DNA from: Rouxiella aceris
GTDB lineage: Bacteria; Pseudomonadota; Gammaproteobacteria; Enterobacterales; Enterobacteriaceae
Direction of reading: 5' to 3'
DNA: 64,000 nt
Assembly: GCF_012933545.1 (NCBI RefSeq)
Contig: NZ_JAADJU010000010.1
Span: 160,192-224,191, forward strand
Below the pieces are notes generated by a model. That model worked only from the letters and a program-made list of their open reading frames with translations, did no database searches and was not told the origin of the DNA. Position numbers and translations under genes: made by a program. The stretch's first letter is position 1. Each line of letters starts with the position of its first letter. Of the stretch, positions 40,735-50,625 are shown piece by piece.

Positions 40735-43623
40735 CTAAGGTTGCGCAGTACATTTTACCGGCATGGTTTGCGGCCACTGACGTATATTGCCACTGCCGTA
40801 CAACACCTGGATGCCACATTCGCGACCTACGCGAGCCAAAGGTTTGCCGCTGCTGTCGAGCATCATCGACATCTGTGTTGTAGAGACAATGGCTACGCCG
40901 CTGTCAAAAGCAGAAACCGCATTGTAGACCGGCGGTATCACAAAGCTGCCCTTGGCGTCGATATAGCCATACTCCTGACCAATGCGGGCAAATGCCAGCC
41001 CGCCGACAACCAGGCCCAAGTCGCGATAGTTGACCTCTGGCGTTGGGTGTCCCTGAGCGTCAATCCAGGTTTTATTGCCATCGGCCAGCGCCATTACCGC
41101 CTGACCGGCCAGCATACGGCTGCCAACCCCTGGCAAGGTGATCGCCAGTTTGCCGCTGTTATCCACATAGCGCGTAGTCGGGTTACCGTCCTGCGCATCA
41201 TAGGAGACTGACATATCGCTGTTGGCAGGCAATAACCAGTTTCCATCAGGCATTGCGGCAACACGTACGCCCTTGTCATCGATAAGTTCGGTGCCCTGTG
41301 GCTGAATGCGCAACGCCCGTCCATTGACAAAAGCAGTGCCTGGCAATACCTGCGGGGCAATCTGCCAGTTGCCTTGCGCATTCAGGTATCCAATCTGCGG
41401 CTGGCGGGACAGTTTGACCCAGTCACCGACGGCGCTGATTTTGGTTTGCTGTTCATGCAGCTCGATATCACCCTGCACGTTCAACAGCCATGACTGCCCC
41501 TCACCTGAGGTGGCCAGAATACGTCCGTCGTTAAACTGGTTCACATTCAGGTCCGGCGTTAATTCGATACGCACCTTGCCGTCATTGGCAATAATTTCAG
41601 AGGCTGCTGACGAAGCCGGTTGATCTGCCGATGCCACTGGCATACCGAGCTGCCAAAGGGCATTGTTGATGCGACGCACGTTGGCATATTTGGCTTCCAC
41701 CAGCGGCTTGCCGTCGGCATTGATAATGCCCCACAGGCTGTTTGGCAGTTGCACATTGGCCAGGCCGTTAGCATAGGTCCCCACCGCGAGATAACTCGGC
41801 GGCGCTATCACTTTTTGATTGATAACGTCGTAGATCCCCCACAGCGCCCCCTCTTTGGCCGTCTCGCGGAAACGGAACCAACCGTTGCCCAGCGACTGCA
41901 TGGTAAATACATCGGGTAAAGCATAGTGCTTGCCGTTGGCATCAATGACAGTCAGCTTGCCGTCGAGATAATCAAACGCGTAGCCATGCACAAAAGGCGC
42001 GATATTATCTTCCGTCAGTGGGATAAGGATCTTGCCCTGAGCATCTATCACCCCGGTGCCCTGGATAGTTTTGACAATAAACTGCTGGGCATTCCCGCCT
42101 TGCGCCGCTTCACTGCTGTCGGCGGGCTGGATATCCTGCCATTTGTTTTCCAGTTGCACGCTGCCATCGGCGCGAATAAATCCGGCACCAGGTTTAGCCT
42201 GATCGGGATCCGGGCGCACCAGCGCCAGCGGTGCGCTGTTGTCCTGCTGCTGTGACGCCAGCGGCTGGATACGGTAATCATTGAGCAGCGAGGCATTTTT
42301 ATTACTCAACAACAGCTTGCCGCTGTTATCGAGGATATTAATCAGTTGGCCCTGGTCATCATGCAACCACAAACGGCCATTGATCACCTCGGCGTTATTC
42401 ACCTGTGCCAACCAACTTGCCGGTTGATATCCCCCCAATACATTACCGCCAGGGGTGATAATGGCGTTGACCTTATGCTGATCACCTTTGGTGGTTAACA
42501 GAAAACCGCCGGTGGGCTGATCGAAAGGCACGCTGTCTTTAGGCAGCGACTGGGGTTGTTTTTTACCGGGGATATAAACAGTTAGACTCTCTTTGCCGCT
42601 GTTATCGAGCAAGAAATCGCCCTGAACCGTCAACCCGGCAACGGCGGCTTCGCTTAATGACGCCACTTCACTGCCGCTGTTGTCCAGCAGACTGTTTTTA
42701 TCCGCCGTTTTCGCCAGCCAGAACTGACCATTGAGTGCCTTGACCGACGGGTAAATCTGCTCAACCAGAGTACCATCCGCGCGGATAAGCTGAATCCCGT
42801 CCTGACTCTTGGCCATGGCCAGCATCTCATTACGATCGCTGAGAGTGATGGCGCTAAACTGCGGCGTCAAACGCCAGGCCAGGTTTTGATCGGCGATACC
42901 AAATCCTTTATCGACATCACGAGCAATAAACATATCGCTTTGGCCGAAAGGCTGTACCACTTCCATCTTGTCGCTGGCGACATGACGATGATCGTCGGGA
43001 GACAGCAGCACTGTCTTGTAACTCAGCGCCAGACGAGCGGGATTACCGTCACTCAGGCTGACATCATCAACCAGTTCATCAAGCGGCTTGCCGACTGTCT
43101 GGCCTTTGCGGTTGATGATTTCGGCTTTACCGGCGGTCGTGACCACCGCCAGCTCAGCCAGGGTAAAGGAACCGGCCTTGTCAAACGTCGGCGGGATTGC
43201 CCAGTTGCCGGTAGTATCGATATATCCCCATTTGCCCTGCTGTTTTGCCGCAGCCAAGCCATAGTGATAATCCCCTACCTGCTCAAACACCGGTTTGATC
43301 ACCAGTTGTCCATGGTTATCGAGAAAACCCCAGCGGTGGCCACTCATTGCCGGAGCCAAAGCAACATCATCGATCGCCTGGCGGGCATCGGGTAACAATA
43401 CGGCGGCACGACCTTCATGTACCGCACGGATACACAGGTTCTGGGTCGCCGGCAAGGCCAGCAGCGCCCGCTGGCCGGCATCGCTAACGGAAGAGGCAGT
43501 AAAACAGGCTGTGCTGCTTTCCGCTTGTACCGGCAGCGCCAGAGACAGCAGGCTGCAAGCCGCGCTGGCGGTAATCACCTGGCGAATGGCATAACTAAGG
43601 CGGGTGGTGGTCAGCCGTTTCAT
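40735..43623 (-). CDS. Secreted WG-repeat protein, second of a tandem pair
   Basis: 962 residues from ATG at 43623. A long signal peptide (MKRLTTTRLSYAIRQV...LALPVQA, cleavage expected before ESS) leads to a periplasmic or surface protein. WG/KWG beta-repeat units are spread along it, among them WGFLDNHGQLVIKP, WGYIDTTGNWAIPP, WGIYDVINQKVIAPP, WGIINADGKPLVEA and YGYIDAKGSFVIPP, so an extended solenoid is likely. Its ATG overlaps the TGA of the upstream paralogue (ATGA), implying coupled translation. Function unknown. Confidence 0.88.
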   Translation of the reverse strand: MKRLTTTRLSYAIRQVITASAACSLLSLALPVQAESSTACFTASSVSDAGQRALLALPATQNLCIRAVHEGRAAVLLPDARQAIDDVALAPAMSGHRWGFLDNHGQLVIKPVFEQVGDYHYGLAAAKQQGKWGYIDTTGNWAIPPTFDKAGSFTLAELAVVTTAGKAEIINRKGQTVGKPLDELVDDVSLSDGNPARLALSYKTVLLSPDDHRHVASDKMEVVQPFGQSDMFIARDVDKGFGIADQNLAWRLTPQFSAITLSDRNEMLAMAKSQDGIQLIRADGTLVEQIYPSVKALNGQFWLAKTADKNSLLDNSGSEVASLSEAAVAGLTVQGDFLLDNSGKESLTVYIPGKKQPQSLPKDSVPFDQPTGGFLLTTKGDQHKVNAIITPGGNVLGGYQPASWLAQVNNAEVINGRLWLHDDQGQLINILDNSGKLLLSNKNASLLNDYRIQPLASQQQDNSAPLALVRPDPDQAKPGAGFIRADGSVQLENKWQDIQPADSSEAAQGGNAQQFIVKTIQGTGVIDAQGKILIPLTEDNIAPFVHGYAFDYLDGKLTVIDANGKHYALPDVFTMQSLGNGWFRFRETAKEGALWGIYDVINQKVIAPPSYLAVGTYANGLANVQLPNSLWGIINADGKPLVEAKYANVRRINNALWQLGMPVASADQPASSAASEIIANDGKVRIELTPDLNVNQFNDGRILATSGEGQSWLLNVQGDIELHEQQTKISAVGDWVKLSRQPQIGYLNAQGNWQIAPQVLPGTAFVNGRALRIQPQGTELIDDKGVRVAAMPDGNWLLPANSDMSVSYDAQDGNPTTRYVDNSGKLAITLPGVGSRMLAGQAVMALADGNKTWIDAQGHPTPEVNYRDLGLVVGGLAFARIGQEYGYIDAKGSFVIPPVYNAVSAFDSGVAIVSTTQMSMMLDSSGKPLARVGRECGIQVLYGSGNIRQWPQTMPVKCTAQP

Positions 43624-46397
43624 TGTGCACCTCCATTCTGGGCAGAATTGCCACAGCTCACCGTCTTGGCTGGCCACAGTTGTTTTCCTTTGCCATCCAG
43701 GATCACCCGCTGGTTACACCTGAGCGGTATTTGTGCCTGAACGTCTCCAGTTGGCGTGATCATCTGGACCAGCCCTTTTGCCGCTACCCAGGCACGCTGC
43801 TCACTGAAATCCGTCGCCCAATCGAATTTAGGCAACAGTGTAAAGCTGCCCTCATTGTTGATATACCCGATTTGCGCACCGTAAGTATCCATTTTGACCG
43901 CTTTCGCCCGACTGTTTTTCATCGCGCCCAACTGGGTAAAATAGCTGCCGGTCAATGGCTTGCCATTGGCATCAATAAAGCCATACAGACCGTTGCTGCC
44001 GCGTAAAGGCACCTGGCCTTCACTCGACTGCTCTGCAGCAATGCTGTTAAGACCGGCATAACGCTGAACTTCATTGCCCTGGGTATCATAAAGAACAGTT
44101 TCGCCGGTATGGTCATCATTCATCACCACACGATCCAGTGAGGCCAAGGGTTGTGCCGCCGCTTTATCCGGCAAGGGCACCAGGCCATTTTCGTCAATCA
44201 GCGTGATATGTTTGTCGCTGACCGCGCTGGCCCAGTTTTGCGGGGCGATAAAATTCAATGCGGCAGAATAAACTGGCGCAATCTGCCAGTCACCCTGGCT
44301 GTTGATGGCACCAAAGTGCGGGCCAAAATGCAGCAATACCCAACTGCCATCAATGGCTATCGATTCCGGAACGATATCCTTGCCAACCACTGCGCGCCCG
44401 GCGTCATCGATCAACGCAACGCCACCGTCGGCAGGCTGGATCAGCCAATGGCGGTCGCCGACTTTTTGCGGATTATTCAGCAGGTCACTGGCCAGAGGCT
44501 GGCCGGTTTCTGCGCTGAACAAGCTATAGCGGTTGTTACCCTCACCACGCTCACCAGGCTGATCGCTGTCGGCAATGACATAAATATTCTCGCCCACGTA
44601 TTGCGGTTTGCCGCTACGTCCGGCGTCCGGCACGATCGCCCATCGTCCTTTGTCGTCGATAACCCCCCAGCCGGCATCAACTTTTGCCAGCGCAAAACCG
44701 TCGCGGAAGGATTCAAGCTGAGTAAACTGCGCGGCTACCTGAGCACTGTTGGTTTCGATATTCCACACGCCCCAGCGACGAGCATCCCCCTCGCCGGTGG
44801 TGTACAGCAGGCTGGAACCGGAAAATGCCTGGGTGGTTTGCAGAATACGCGTCGGCACATCGACAATATTACCCTGAGTATCAATCAGCTTGCGGCTTTC
44901 AACGTTTTTGTCGTCGACCACGCTGGCCCAGGTATAAGGACCGTCGAACGGGGTAATTTGTTTGAATTTTGGCTGGATCAACCACTGGCCGCTGGCGTCT
45001 ACCGCCCCCATCAGGCCATTTTGGGTTTTTACCAATAGCGGACCACGACGCGTCGGTGCCACGATAGCCGACCATTGTGGATCGGAAAAAATCGTCCCCT
45101 GGTCAGTTAAAACAGACGGCATTTTTTTGCTGTCGCCAGGGGTTAGCAGCGCCCACGGCAGGCCCGCAGGTTGCGCGGACGGGGTATTGTCATCGAGATT
45201 ACGCACATCAAGAGGCTGCACTTTATAGTCATTCAGCGCGGCCAGGGTAGCCTGGGTTAACAGCGCGACACCGTTATGGTCATAAATTTGCACCAGCTGT
45301 GCGCTTTTATCTTCTGCGCTATGCGTCTGGGCTATCCATAAATGATCGTTCTGTTTTAATAATTGTGGCTTGTTGACCTTAATATCAATCACTCGATTGT
45401 CGGCGGTGATGATCACTACGCCTTTATCGCCACTGCCCACCACACCCGTTCCCCAGGGGTGGAAATTATCCGCCTGCTCAGCGGGAATATCCTGGAGTTT
45501 TTCCAGCTTGTTGTTCAGCAGTTGCTGCACATTATTGGCATCGACCACCAGCCAACTGCCTGAACTTAATGCTTTTACCGATTTATACTGTTCTTTGCTC
45601 AGGCTCACCCCGTCGCGATCGAGGAAGCCCCAGCCACTTTTGCCTTTTACCGCCAGCACATCGCCATTAAGCAGCGGTTCGTTGCGCGTTTTCAGCTTGA
45701 TCGGATCAATCGCCCATTGGCCACTGTCGTCGAGATATCCCCAAAAGCCGCTTTGTGCTGTATCGCGCTGTTGCGCCGGGATCAGCCCCGATTGAGGCTC
45801 ATCAAGGTTCATTACATCATCTGGCAGCGCCAGCGAACGTCCGCTGTCGGCATTCCATAGCGCCGGAGAAATTTGCATTTGCACACTGGCCAATGGCTGC
45901 CCTGGCAGAAAACCGGCAGAATCAAGGGCAGCGGCAAAAGGCAGGGTCTTGATCACCGCGCCCTGACGGTCAATCAGCGCCAGACGGTTATCGGTAACCA
46001 CCAGCGCGGTACCCTGAGCGTTAAAATCGCTGGCCTGGGTAAAGCGTGGCGGGATCGCCATATTGCCCTTTGCATCTATATAGCCAAACAGATCATCTTT
46101 TTTGACCGCTGCCAGGTCATTGGCAAAGCCACGCGCCTGACGATAGGCCGGTTCAATCGCCATATGGCCCGAAGTATCGATATAACCCCACAGGCCCTGC
46201 GCTTCGCGGCTGGAACCCATTTGCACGGCCGCCAACCCCTGCTGGAAAGGTAACTGACACCCTTCGGCGGTTTTAGGATTGGCACAGGCGCGTAGCCAGG
46301 CCTCATCGGCACGAACTGGTGCGGTGAATGTCGCCCCGAGGACAAGTGCTAAGGCACTGACATTCATGACATGTTTTAGTGTTTCGGAATAAATCAT
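43620..46397 (-). CDS. Secreted WG-repeat protein, first of a tandem pair
   Basis: 925 residues. AAGGGA stands 5 bases before the ATG at 46397. A signal peptide (to about residue 30, APVRA before DEAW) precedes many WG units: WGYIDTSGHMAIEP, FGYIDAKGNMAIPP, WGYLDDSGQWAIDP, WGFLDRDG, WGVIDDKGRWAIVP, FGAINSQGDWQIAP and YGFIDANGKP. Both paralogues share an N-terminal Cys pair followed by a Gly-x-Ala-Ala-Val motif, so they arose by duplication. Large size and tandem order suggest they form one assembly. Function unknown. Confidence 0.88.
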   Translation of the reverse strand: MIYSETLKHVMNVSALALVLGATFTAPVRADEAWLRACANPKTAEGCQLPFQQGLAAVQMGSSREAQGLWGYIDTSGHMAIEPAYRQARGFANDLAAVKKDDLFGYIDAKGNMAIPPRFTQASDFNAQGTALVVTDNRLALIDRQGAVIKTLPFAAALDSAGFLPGQPLASVQMQISPALWNADSGRSLALPDDVMNLDEPQSGLIPAQQRDTAQSGFWGYLDDSGQWAIDPIKLKTRNEPLLNGDVLAVKGKSGWGFLDRDGVSLSKEQYKSVKALSSGSWLVVDANNVQQLLNNKLEKLQDIPAEQADNFHPWGTGVVGSGDKGVVIITADNRVIDIKVNKPQLLKQNDHLWIAQTHSAEDKSAQLVQIYDHNGVALLTQATLAALNDYKVQPLDVRNLDDNTPSAQPAGLPWALLTPGDSKKMPSVLTDQGTIFSDPQWSAIVAPTRRGPLLVKTQNGLMGAVDASGQWLIQPKFKQITPFDGPYTWASVVDDKNVESRKLIDTQGNIVDVPTRILQTTQAFSGSSLLYTTGEGDARRWGVWNIETNSAQVAAQFTQLESFRDGFALAKVDAGWGVIDDKGRWAIVPDAGRSGKPQYVGENIYVIADSDQPGERGEGNNRYSLFSAETGQPLASDLLNNPQKVGDRHWLIQPADGGVALIDDAGRAVVGKDIVPESIAIDGSWVLLHFGPHFGAINSQGDWQIAPVYSAALNFIAPQNWASAVSDKHITLIDENGLVPLPDKAAAQPLASLDRVVMNDDHTGETVLYDTQGNEVQRYAGLNSIAAEQSSEGQVPLRGSNGLYGFIDANGKPLTGSYFTQLGAMKNSRAKAVKMDTYGAQIGYINNEGSFTLLPKFDWATDFSEQRAWVAAKGLVQMITPTGDVQAQIPLRCNQRVILDGKGKQLWPAKTVSCGNSAQNGGAQ

Positions 46398-46894
46398 CCG
46401 ATTCCCTTATGACTGAAAAATGATGAAAGGTTTAGCGCTGGACCCACTGGCGGTTCGCAAAGCACATCAGGTAGCGAAAAGTTTAGCGTAATCAGATTCA
46501 ATGCATTACTGTCCACAATTGCCCCTAGGGTGTCAGCTTGTGCAAGAAAAAGCAGCTATTTTATTAGCTGATAGCCAATCAATACAGGTTATAACGGTAT
46601 CGGCCGTTAAAAAACGGACATTTTACACGGAGTTATGCCCGAAAATGGCTACGACTCCGCGCTGCGATCCTATTCTACGTTCTTTGCCCACGATTTTCTG
46701 CAGGCACCCCAGACGCAATAATATTTGTTTAGATCATTCAACTTTTGATTAAGGTCATTATCTGCGCAGTCGGACAGTGCTTTTATAAGGAAAGAGCGCA
46801 GCACTTTTTGCGAAACAAAAGTCGATAAGCGCCCTCCCCCCGCTTTGGCGGGTCGTCACGCATTTCATGTTTTTTATTCTTTAAGGAGAATGTC
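46398..46894. promoter_or_regulatory. Divergent intergenic region, WG-repeat operon / 85-residue gene
   Basis: About 497 bases without a credible gene; an 83-codon open frame (46501-46752) has no start signal or recognisable product. A short CCGTT-AACGG hairpin occurs near 46600-46615. CCCCGC-TTT-GGCGGG near 46843-46855 is a second hairpin in the leader of the plus-strand gene. Confidence 0.4.
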
Positions 46895-47152
46895 ATGCCC
46901 AGTGTTCGAGCTCGTCTAAGCCTTTTTGGTGGAGATACTGTTGTTATTCGCTGCTCAGAAATTTGTCAGATCCTTTTGACCTGTGAAACCCCGGCAGCCA
47001 GAAAAACCTCAACCATTGGCTTTGCCGATATTTTGAGTATTGAAGACCAAAAAACCGCCTATGTCGGTATCCCTTACAAGGGCGTGTGGAACGTTCTGAT
47101 TAACTCACCATCAGACTCGCTTGAGCACTCCATCACTTATCACGCCGCATAA
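46895..47152 (+). CDS. Hypothetical 85-residue protein
   Basis: I do not recognise this protein. TTAAGGAGAATGTC gives an excellent Shine-Dalgarno, and an own promoter region lies upstream, so expression is likely. The sequence MPSVRARLSLFGGDTVVIRCSEICQ suggests a compact beta-rich cytoplasmic protein with three cysteines; there is no signal peptide or membrane helix. It precedes the amidohydrolase gene by about 200 bases with hairpins between them. Confidence 0.7.
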   Translation: MPSVRARLSLFGGDTVVIRCSEICQILLTCETPAARKTSTIGFADILSIEDQKTAYVGIPYKGVWNVLINSPSDSLEHSITYHAA

Positions 47153-47349
47153 CAGGCTGCGCTTTGCAGGCCGTTTCGCAAAATTCTCTTCTTAATTTTC
47201 TGGCAGATGCAGGGCGATAATCCGTCCTGCATTGCGGCTCTCTCTCAGGCATTGCCAACGGCAGACAGACACTGCATTCTGTGTTCTGTATCACGTTATG
47301 ACTCGGTTTCAACCGGGCTCTCCCGCCAAGAAGAGACAGAATATCTGCT

Positions 47350-48534
47350 ATGAATAACAAAAACCTTTGCACTATCGCCGACGTCGCCGACCTGGAAGCG
47401 GGCCTGCGTCAGATTCGCCAACACCTGCATCAACATCCCGAACTCTCCAACGAAGAAAGCAAAACGGCCGAACTGGTGGCTCAAAAACTCCACGACCTGG
47501 GTTTTGAGGTGGCCACCGGCATTGGCGGTTATGGCGTGGTCGGTTCTCTTAAAATTGGCAATGGCACCCGCAGCATCGGCATTCGTGCCGATATGGATGC
47601 CCTGCCGATCCACGAACAAACCGGCGTTGCCTATGCCAGTCAGCAAAGCGGTAAAATGCACGCCTGTGGCCACGATGGCCATACCGCCATGTTGCTGGGC
47701 GCTGCCGCCCAGTTGGCACGCAGCCGCAATTTTTCCGGAACCGTGCACTTAATCTTCCAGCCGGCAGAAGAGATTGGCTTTAACAGTGGTGCAGAACGCA
47801 TGCTGGCGGAAGGTCTGTTCGATCGCTTCCCCTGTGATGCAGTTTACGGTCTGCACAACCATCCTGGCTATCCGGTGGGTAAAATGATGTTTCGACCTGG
47901 CCCCTTTATGGCCGCCTGCGATACCGTGAATATCACTATCCACGGTAAAGGGGGTCATGCCGCCCGTCCGCATATGACTGTCGATCCGATTTTAGTCGCC
48001 AGCAGTCTGGTTGTCGCATTACAAACCATTATTTCACGCAATATCGATCCCAACGAAACCGCCGTTATCACCATTGGCTCACTGCATTCCGGCCATGCCG
48101 CTAACGTGATCCCCGATACTGCGCGTCTGGAGATGAGTGTTCGCTCGTTTGATGACGGTGTACGCAAAACCCTGGAGCAGCGCATTCGCACCCTGGTTAG
48201 TCACCATGCCGAAGGATATGGCGCTCGCGCCGAGATTGACTATGTGCCAGGTTATCCGGTGCTGGTTAATCATCAACATGAAACGGCATTTGCCACTCAG
48301 GTGGCGCAGGAACTGCTTGGGATCGACAATGTGGTTGCCGATTTGGCACCTATTTCCGGCAGCGAAGACTTTGCCTATTTCCTGCAACACAAACCGGGGT
48401 GCTTCCTGCGTCTGGGCAATGGCAATAGCGCGGTATTGCATAATCCAGGCTATAACTTTAATGATGCCAGTCTGCCCTTTGGCGTGGCCTACTGGACTCG
48501 TCTGGTGGAACGTTACCTGGTCGACCAGGCTTAG
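47350..48534 (+). CDS. M20D family amidohydrolase (hippurate/aminoacylase-like)
   Basis: 394-residue dinuclear zinc peptidase-family hydrolase. The metal-binding motifs HACGHDGHTAML, the catalytic Glu-Glu in FQPAEEIG and the GLHNHPG and KGGHAARPH motifs place it in M20D with HipO and IAA-amino acid hydrolases. The dimerisation (lid) domain is about 190-305. It should cleave N-acyl amino acids or related conjugates; the natural substrate cannot be read from sequence. Start at 47350 lacks a strong Shine-Dalgarno. Confidence 0.9.
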   Translation: MNNKNLCTIADVADLEAGLRQIRQHLHQHPELSNEESKTAELVAQKLHDLGFEVATGIGGYGVVGSLKIGNGTRSIGIRADMDALPIHEQTGVAYASQQSGKMHACGHDGHTAMLLGAAAQLARSRNFSGTVHLIFQPAEEIGFNSGAERMLAEGLFDRFPCDAVYGLHNHPGYPVGKMMFRPGPFMAACDTVNITIHGKGGHAARPHMTVDPILVASSLVVALQTIISRNIDPNETAVITIGSLHSGHAANVIPDTARLEMSVRSFDDGVRKTLEQRIRTLVSHHAEGYGARAEIDYVPGYPVLVNHQHETAFATQVAQELLGIDNVVADLAPISGSEDFAYFLQHKPGCFLRLGNGNSAVLHNPGYNFNDASLPFGVAYWTRLVERYLVDQA

Positions 48535-48602
48535 TCTCGCTTAACGCACCGATCGGGCGGACATAATAGACGTCCGATCCTCTTTCCGGGTTGCCGCTGC
48601 GC

Positions 48603-49301
48603 CTAGCGGCAAAAGCCGAACCAATGCATACCGAGATGGAAATGATTGGCATGGGCAGCATTGTAGTCCGGCCCAATGATATTGCCGAAAAAAGGGCAAC
48701 CTTCACTGAACAGCCGATGTAAATAGTCGCTTTCCTTGCCTGCTTTTCTCCAGCCTGCCGCCACGGTAACAGTCTCGCCCCCCGTCATGGTGAAACCAGC
48801 GATATCCAGCGCATCGGCGCTGGCGTGTTCGCTCAAGCGGCCCTGCGCACGGTTATAAACGTTGCGACAGGCATAGCTGCCAAGATGATCGATACGCAGC
48901 AGTTTTTTTCCTAGCTGTTGCCGGGCTACGGGCGCAGCAGTCTGCGTTACAAACATCAGGCTACTGACCGCCAGCGGACAACTGGCAAGAAAACTCGAAC
49001 TCAGAGAAACCGCACCAAAGTTTTCTACACGCACGGCGGCAGTTAACGGACACTGACCGGTAATATTGCCCAGACGATGAAAATTGATCAGCCCGGCGCT
49101 TTTCGCCGCCTCCAGCACTGCCAGACAGGCGGTATCATTTTTGCTTAATCTTCTGAGCTTATATTGGGTAATCAGACTGGGGGGATCGGTTACCGCCAGC
49201 GGGATAAAGGGGTTGTATTGCGCAGGAAGCTGACGCTGTAACCACGGGGAAATCGCCAAGATAGCCACCAGTAAAATCAACGCCGAGAGGATGTAACGCA
49301 T
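48603..49301 (-). CDS. Extensin-like domain protein
   Basis: 232-residue protein with an N-terminal membrane anchor or uncleaved signal (residues 4-18) and an extensin-like C-terminal domain related to M15/LAS metallopeptidases. The ACRNVYNR, SEHASADALDIAGF and AHANHFHLGMH motifs supply the Asp and His of a zinc site. The family is suspected to act on peptidoglycan or related envelope polymers. It converges on the amidohydrolase gene; a hairpin at 48551-48579 lies between them. Confidence 0.85.
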   Translation of the reverse strand: MRYILSALILLVAILAISPWLQRQLPAQYNPFIPLAVTDPPSLITQYKLRRLSKNDTACLAVLEAAKSAGLINFHRLGNITGQCPLTAAVRVENFGAVSLSSSFLASCPLAVSSLMFVTQTAAPVARQQLGKKLLRIDHLGSYACRNVYNRAQGRLSEHASADALDIAGFTMTGGETVTVAAGWRKAGKESDYLHRLFSEGCPFFGNIIGPDYNAAHANHFHLGMHWFGFCR

Positions 49302-49385
49302 AACCGGTGCTCCGCGGATAAACGTGATAAGGTGACTTTTCGATTATAGTGAAGGATGGGTGTTTTTTTCACAAAGAGGTCAAAA

Positions 49386-50102
49386 ATGGAAGCCAGTACT
49401 GAAAGCGTTGTTGCAATACAGGCCAACATTGTCGCCATCGGCGGCGAGACCGAGGCTGACAGGCAGACCTTGACGGCCATCGACCGTTATATCTTGTCGC
49501 TCAGTGCCAGCGACGCCCCAAAGATACTTTTTCTGCCCACCGCCAACGGCGACAGCCCGGAGCGGATGCAACAGTTTACCCATAAATTTCGCAGCGCCGG
49601 TTATCAGGTCGATAGCCTGGCATTTTTTCATCCGCCCTACTCAACGGCAAAGCAGTGTGAAGCGCTAATCTCACAGGCCAATATTATATTTGTCGCCGGA
49701 GGGAACACCCGGGCGATGTTGGCCGTATGGCGTGAATTTTCTGTCGATAAATTGCTTAAAACGGCGCTGCGCCACGGCACCGTGCTTTGCGGCGTCAGTG
49801 CAGGGGCCATTTGCTGGTTTGACCTGGGACATTCTGACTCGGACGGCGGATTTTCGCTGATCCCTGGGCTGGGATTGCTTACCGGGGTGATGTGCCCGCA
49901 TTTTGGCTCAGAGCCAGGACGGGAAGCGTCATTCACTGCGCTGTTGGCAGAACAAAATATCTTCCCTGCCTATGCGGCAGAAGATGGCGTTGCCCTGCAT
50001 TTTCGCGAGGGCAAACTGCATAATGTGGTCAGAACAGAGGCCGCACAGGAAGGAAAAACCTTAATCTCCCTTAGCGCAAGCCATCGGCCCACTGCTGAAT
50101 AA
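49386..50102 (+). CDS. Peptidase E (S51) family protein
   Basis: 238-residue cytoplasmic protein of the S51/dipeptidase E group. The nucleophile elbow GVSAGAICWF carries the catalytic Ser, IVAIGGET is the N-terminal strand, and FVAGGNTRAML is the conserved GGN motif. Family members cleave Asp-X dipeptides or degrade cyanophycin; this one is not the classical PepE by length. AGAGGTC stands 6 bases before ATG 49386. Its last 32 bases overlap the 3-prime end of idi on the other strand. Confidence 0.85.
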   Translation: MEASTESVVAIQANIVAIGGETEADRQTLTAIDRYILSLSASDAPKILFLPTANGDSPERMQQFTHKFRSAGYQVDSLAFFHPPYSTAKQCEALISQANIIFVAGGNTRAMLAVWREFSVDKLLKTALRHGTVLCGVSAGAICWFDLGHSDSDGGFSLIPGLGLLTGVMCPHFGSEPGREASFTALLAEQNIFPAYAAEDGVALHFREGKLHNVVRTEAAQEGKTLISLSASHRPTAE

Positions 50103-50622
50103 CCCCTTGGCCAAAATGGCCGAGGATCACTTTGAACCACTCGGTAAACTGTGCCGGTTGCTGCTCAATGGCGGCAAAAATCGCTGGCACCGTCATCCAC
50201 TGCCATCCTTCCGCTTCATCGGGGTTAATGGCCGGTGGCTGATCAAATACGCCAACAAAGGTGTGATTAAACTCATTCTCCACCAGGCTGTTGGACACAT
50301 CGACCCGATAGAGGATTTGATCCACTTCAGTCAGCGGGCAGTTAAAGCCCATCTCTTCATGCAGCCTGCGGGTAGCGGCAGCAAGATTGCTCTCTTCTGG
50401 CCGCGGATGGCCACAGCATGAGTTGGTCCATAAGCTGCCGGAATGATACTTTTCAGCAGCACGCTGCTGTAGCATCAGACGTCCCTGACGGTCAAAAATA
50501 AAGATCGAGAAAGCGCGATGCAGCGCCCCCTGCCGGTGAACCTGCATTTTTTCGCCAATACCGACTTTATTATCCTGTTCATCAACCAGGATCAGACGTT
50601 CTTCTTGCATCATCAGGGACAT
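50071..50622 (-). CDS. idi: Isopentenyl-diphosphate delta-isomerase, type I
   Basis: 183-residue Nudix-fold enzyme that interconverts IPP and DMAPP for isoprenoid synthesis. The catalytic Cys is in TNSCCGHP and the catalytic Glu in ENEFNHTFVG; RLHEEMGF is the Nudix-helix equivalent. It follows the lipoprotein gene by three bases, so the two are likely co-transcribed, and overlaps the peptidase E gene tail to tail. Confidence 0.96.
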   Translation of the reverse strand: MSLMMQEERLILVDEQDNKVGIGEKMQVHRQGALHRAFSIFIFDRQGRLMLQQRAAEKYHSGSLWTNSCCGHPRPEESNLAAATRRLHEEMGFNCPLTEVDQILYRVDVSNSLVENEFNHTFVGVFDQPPAINPDEAEGWQWMTVPAIFAAIEQQPAQFTEWFKVILGHFGQGVIQQWADGLR

Positions 50623-50625
50623 AGA

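Noticed and set aside
44151..45038. 295-codon open frame antisense to the first WG-repeat gene
   Set aside because: Repetitive WG-coding DNA keeps the opposite frame open; no start signal or family is seen.
46501..46752. 83-codon open frame upstream of the 85-residue gene
   Set aside because: No Shine-Dalgarno, odd composition and no recognisable product.
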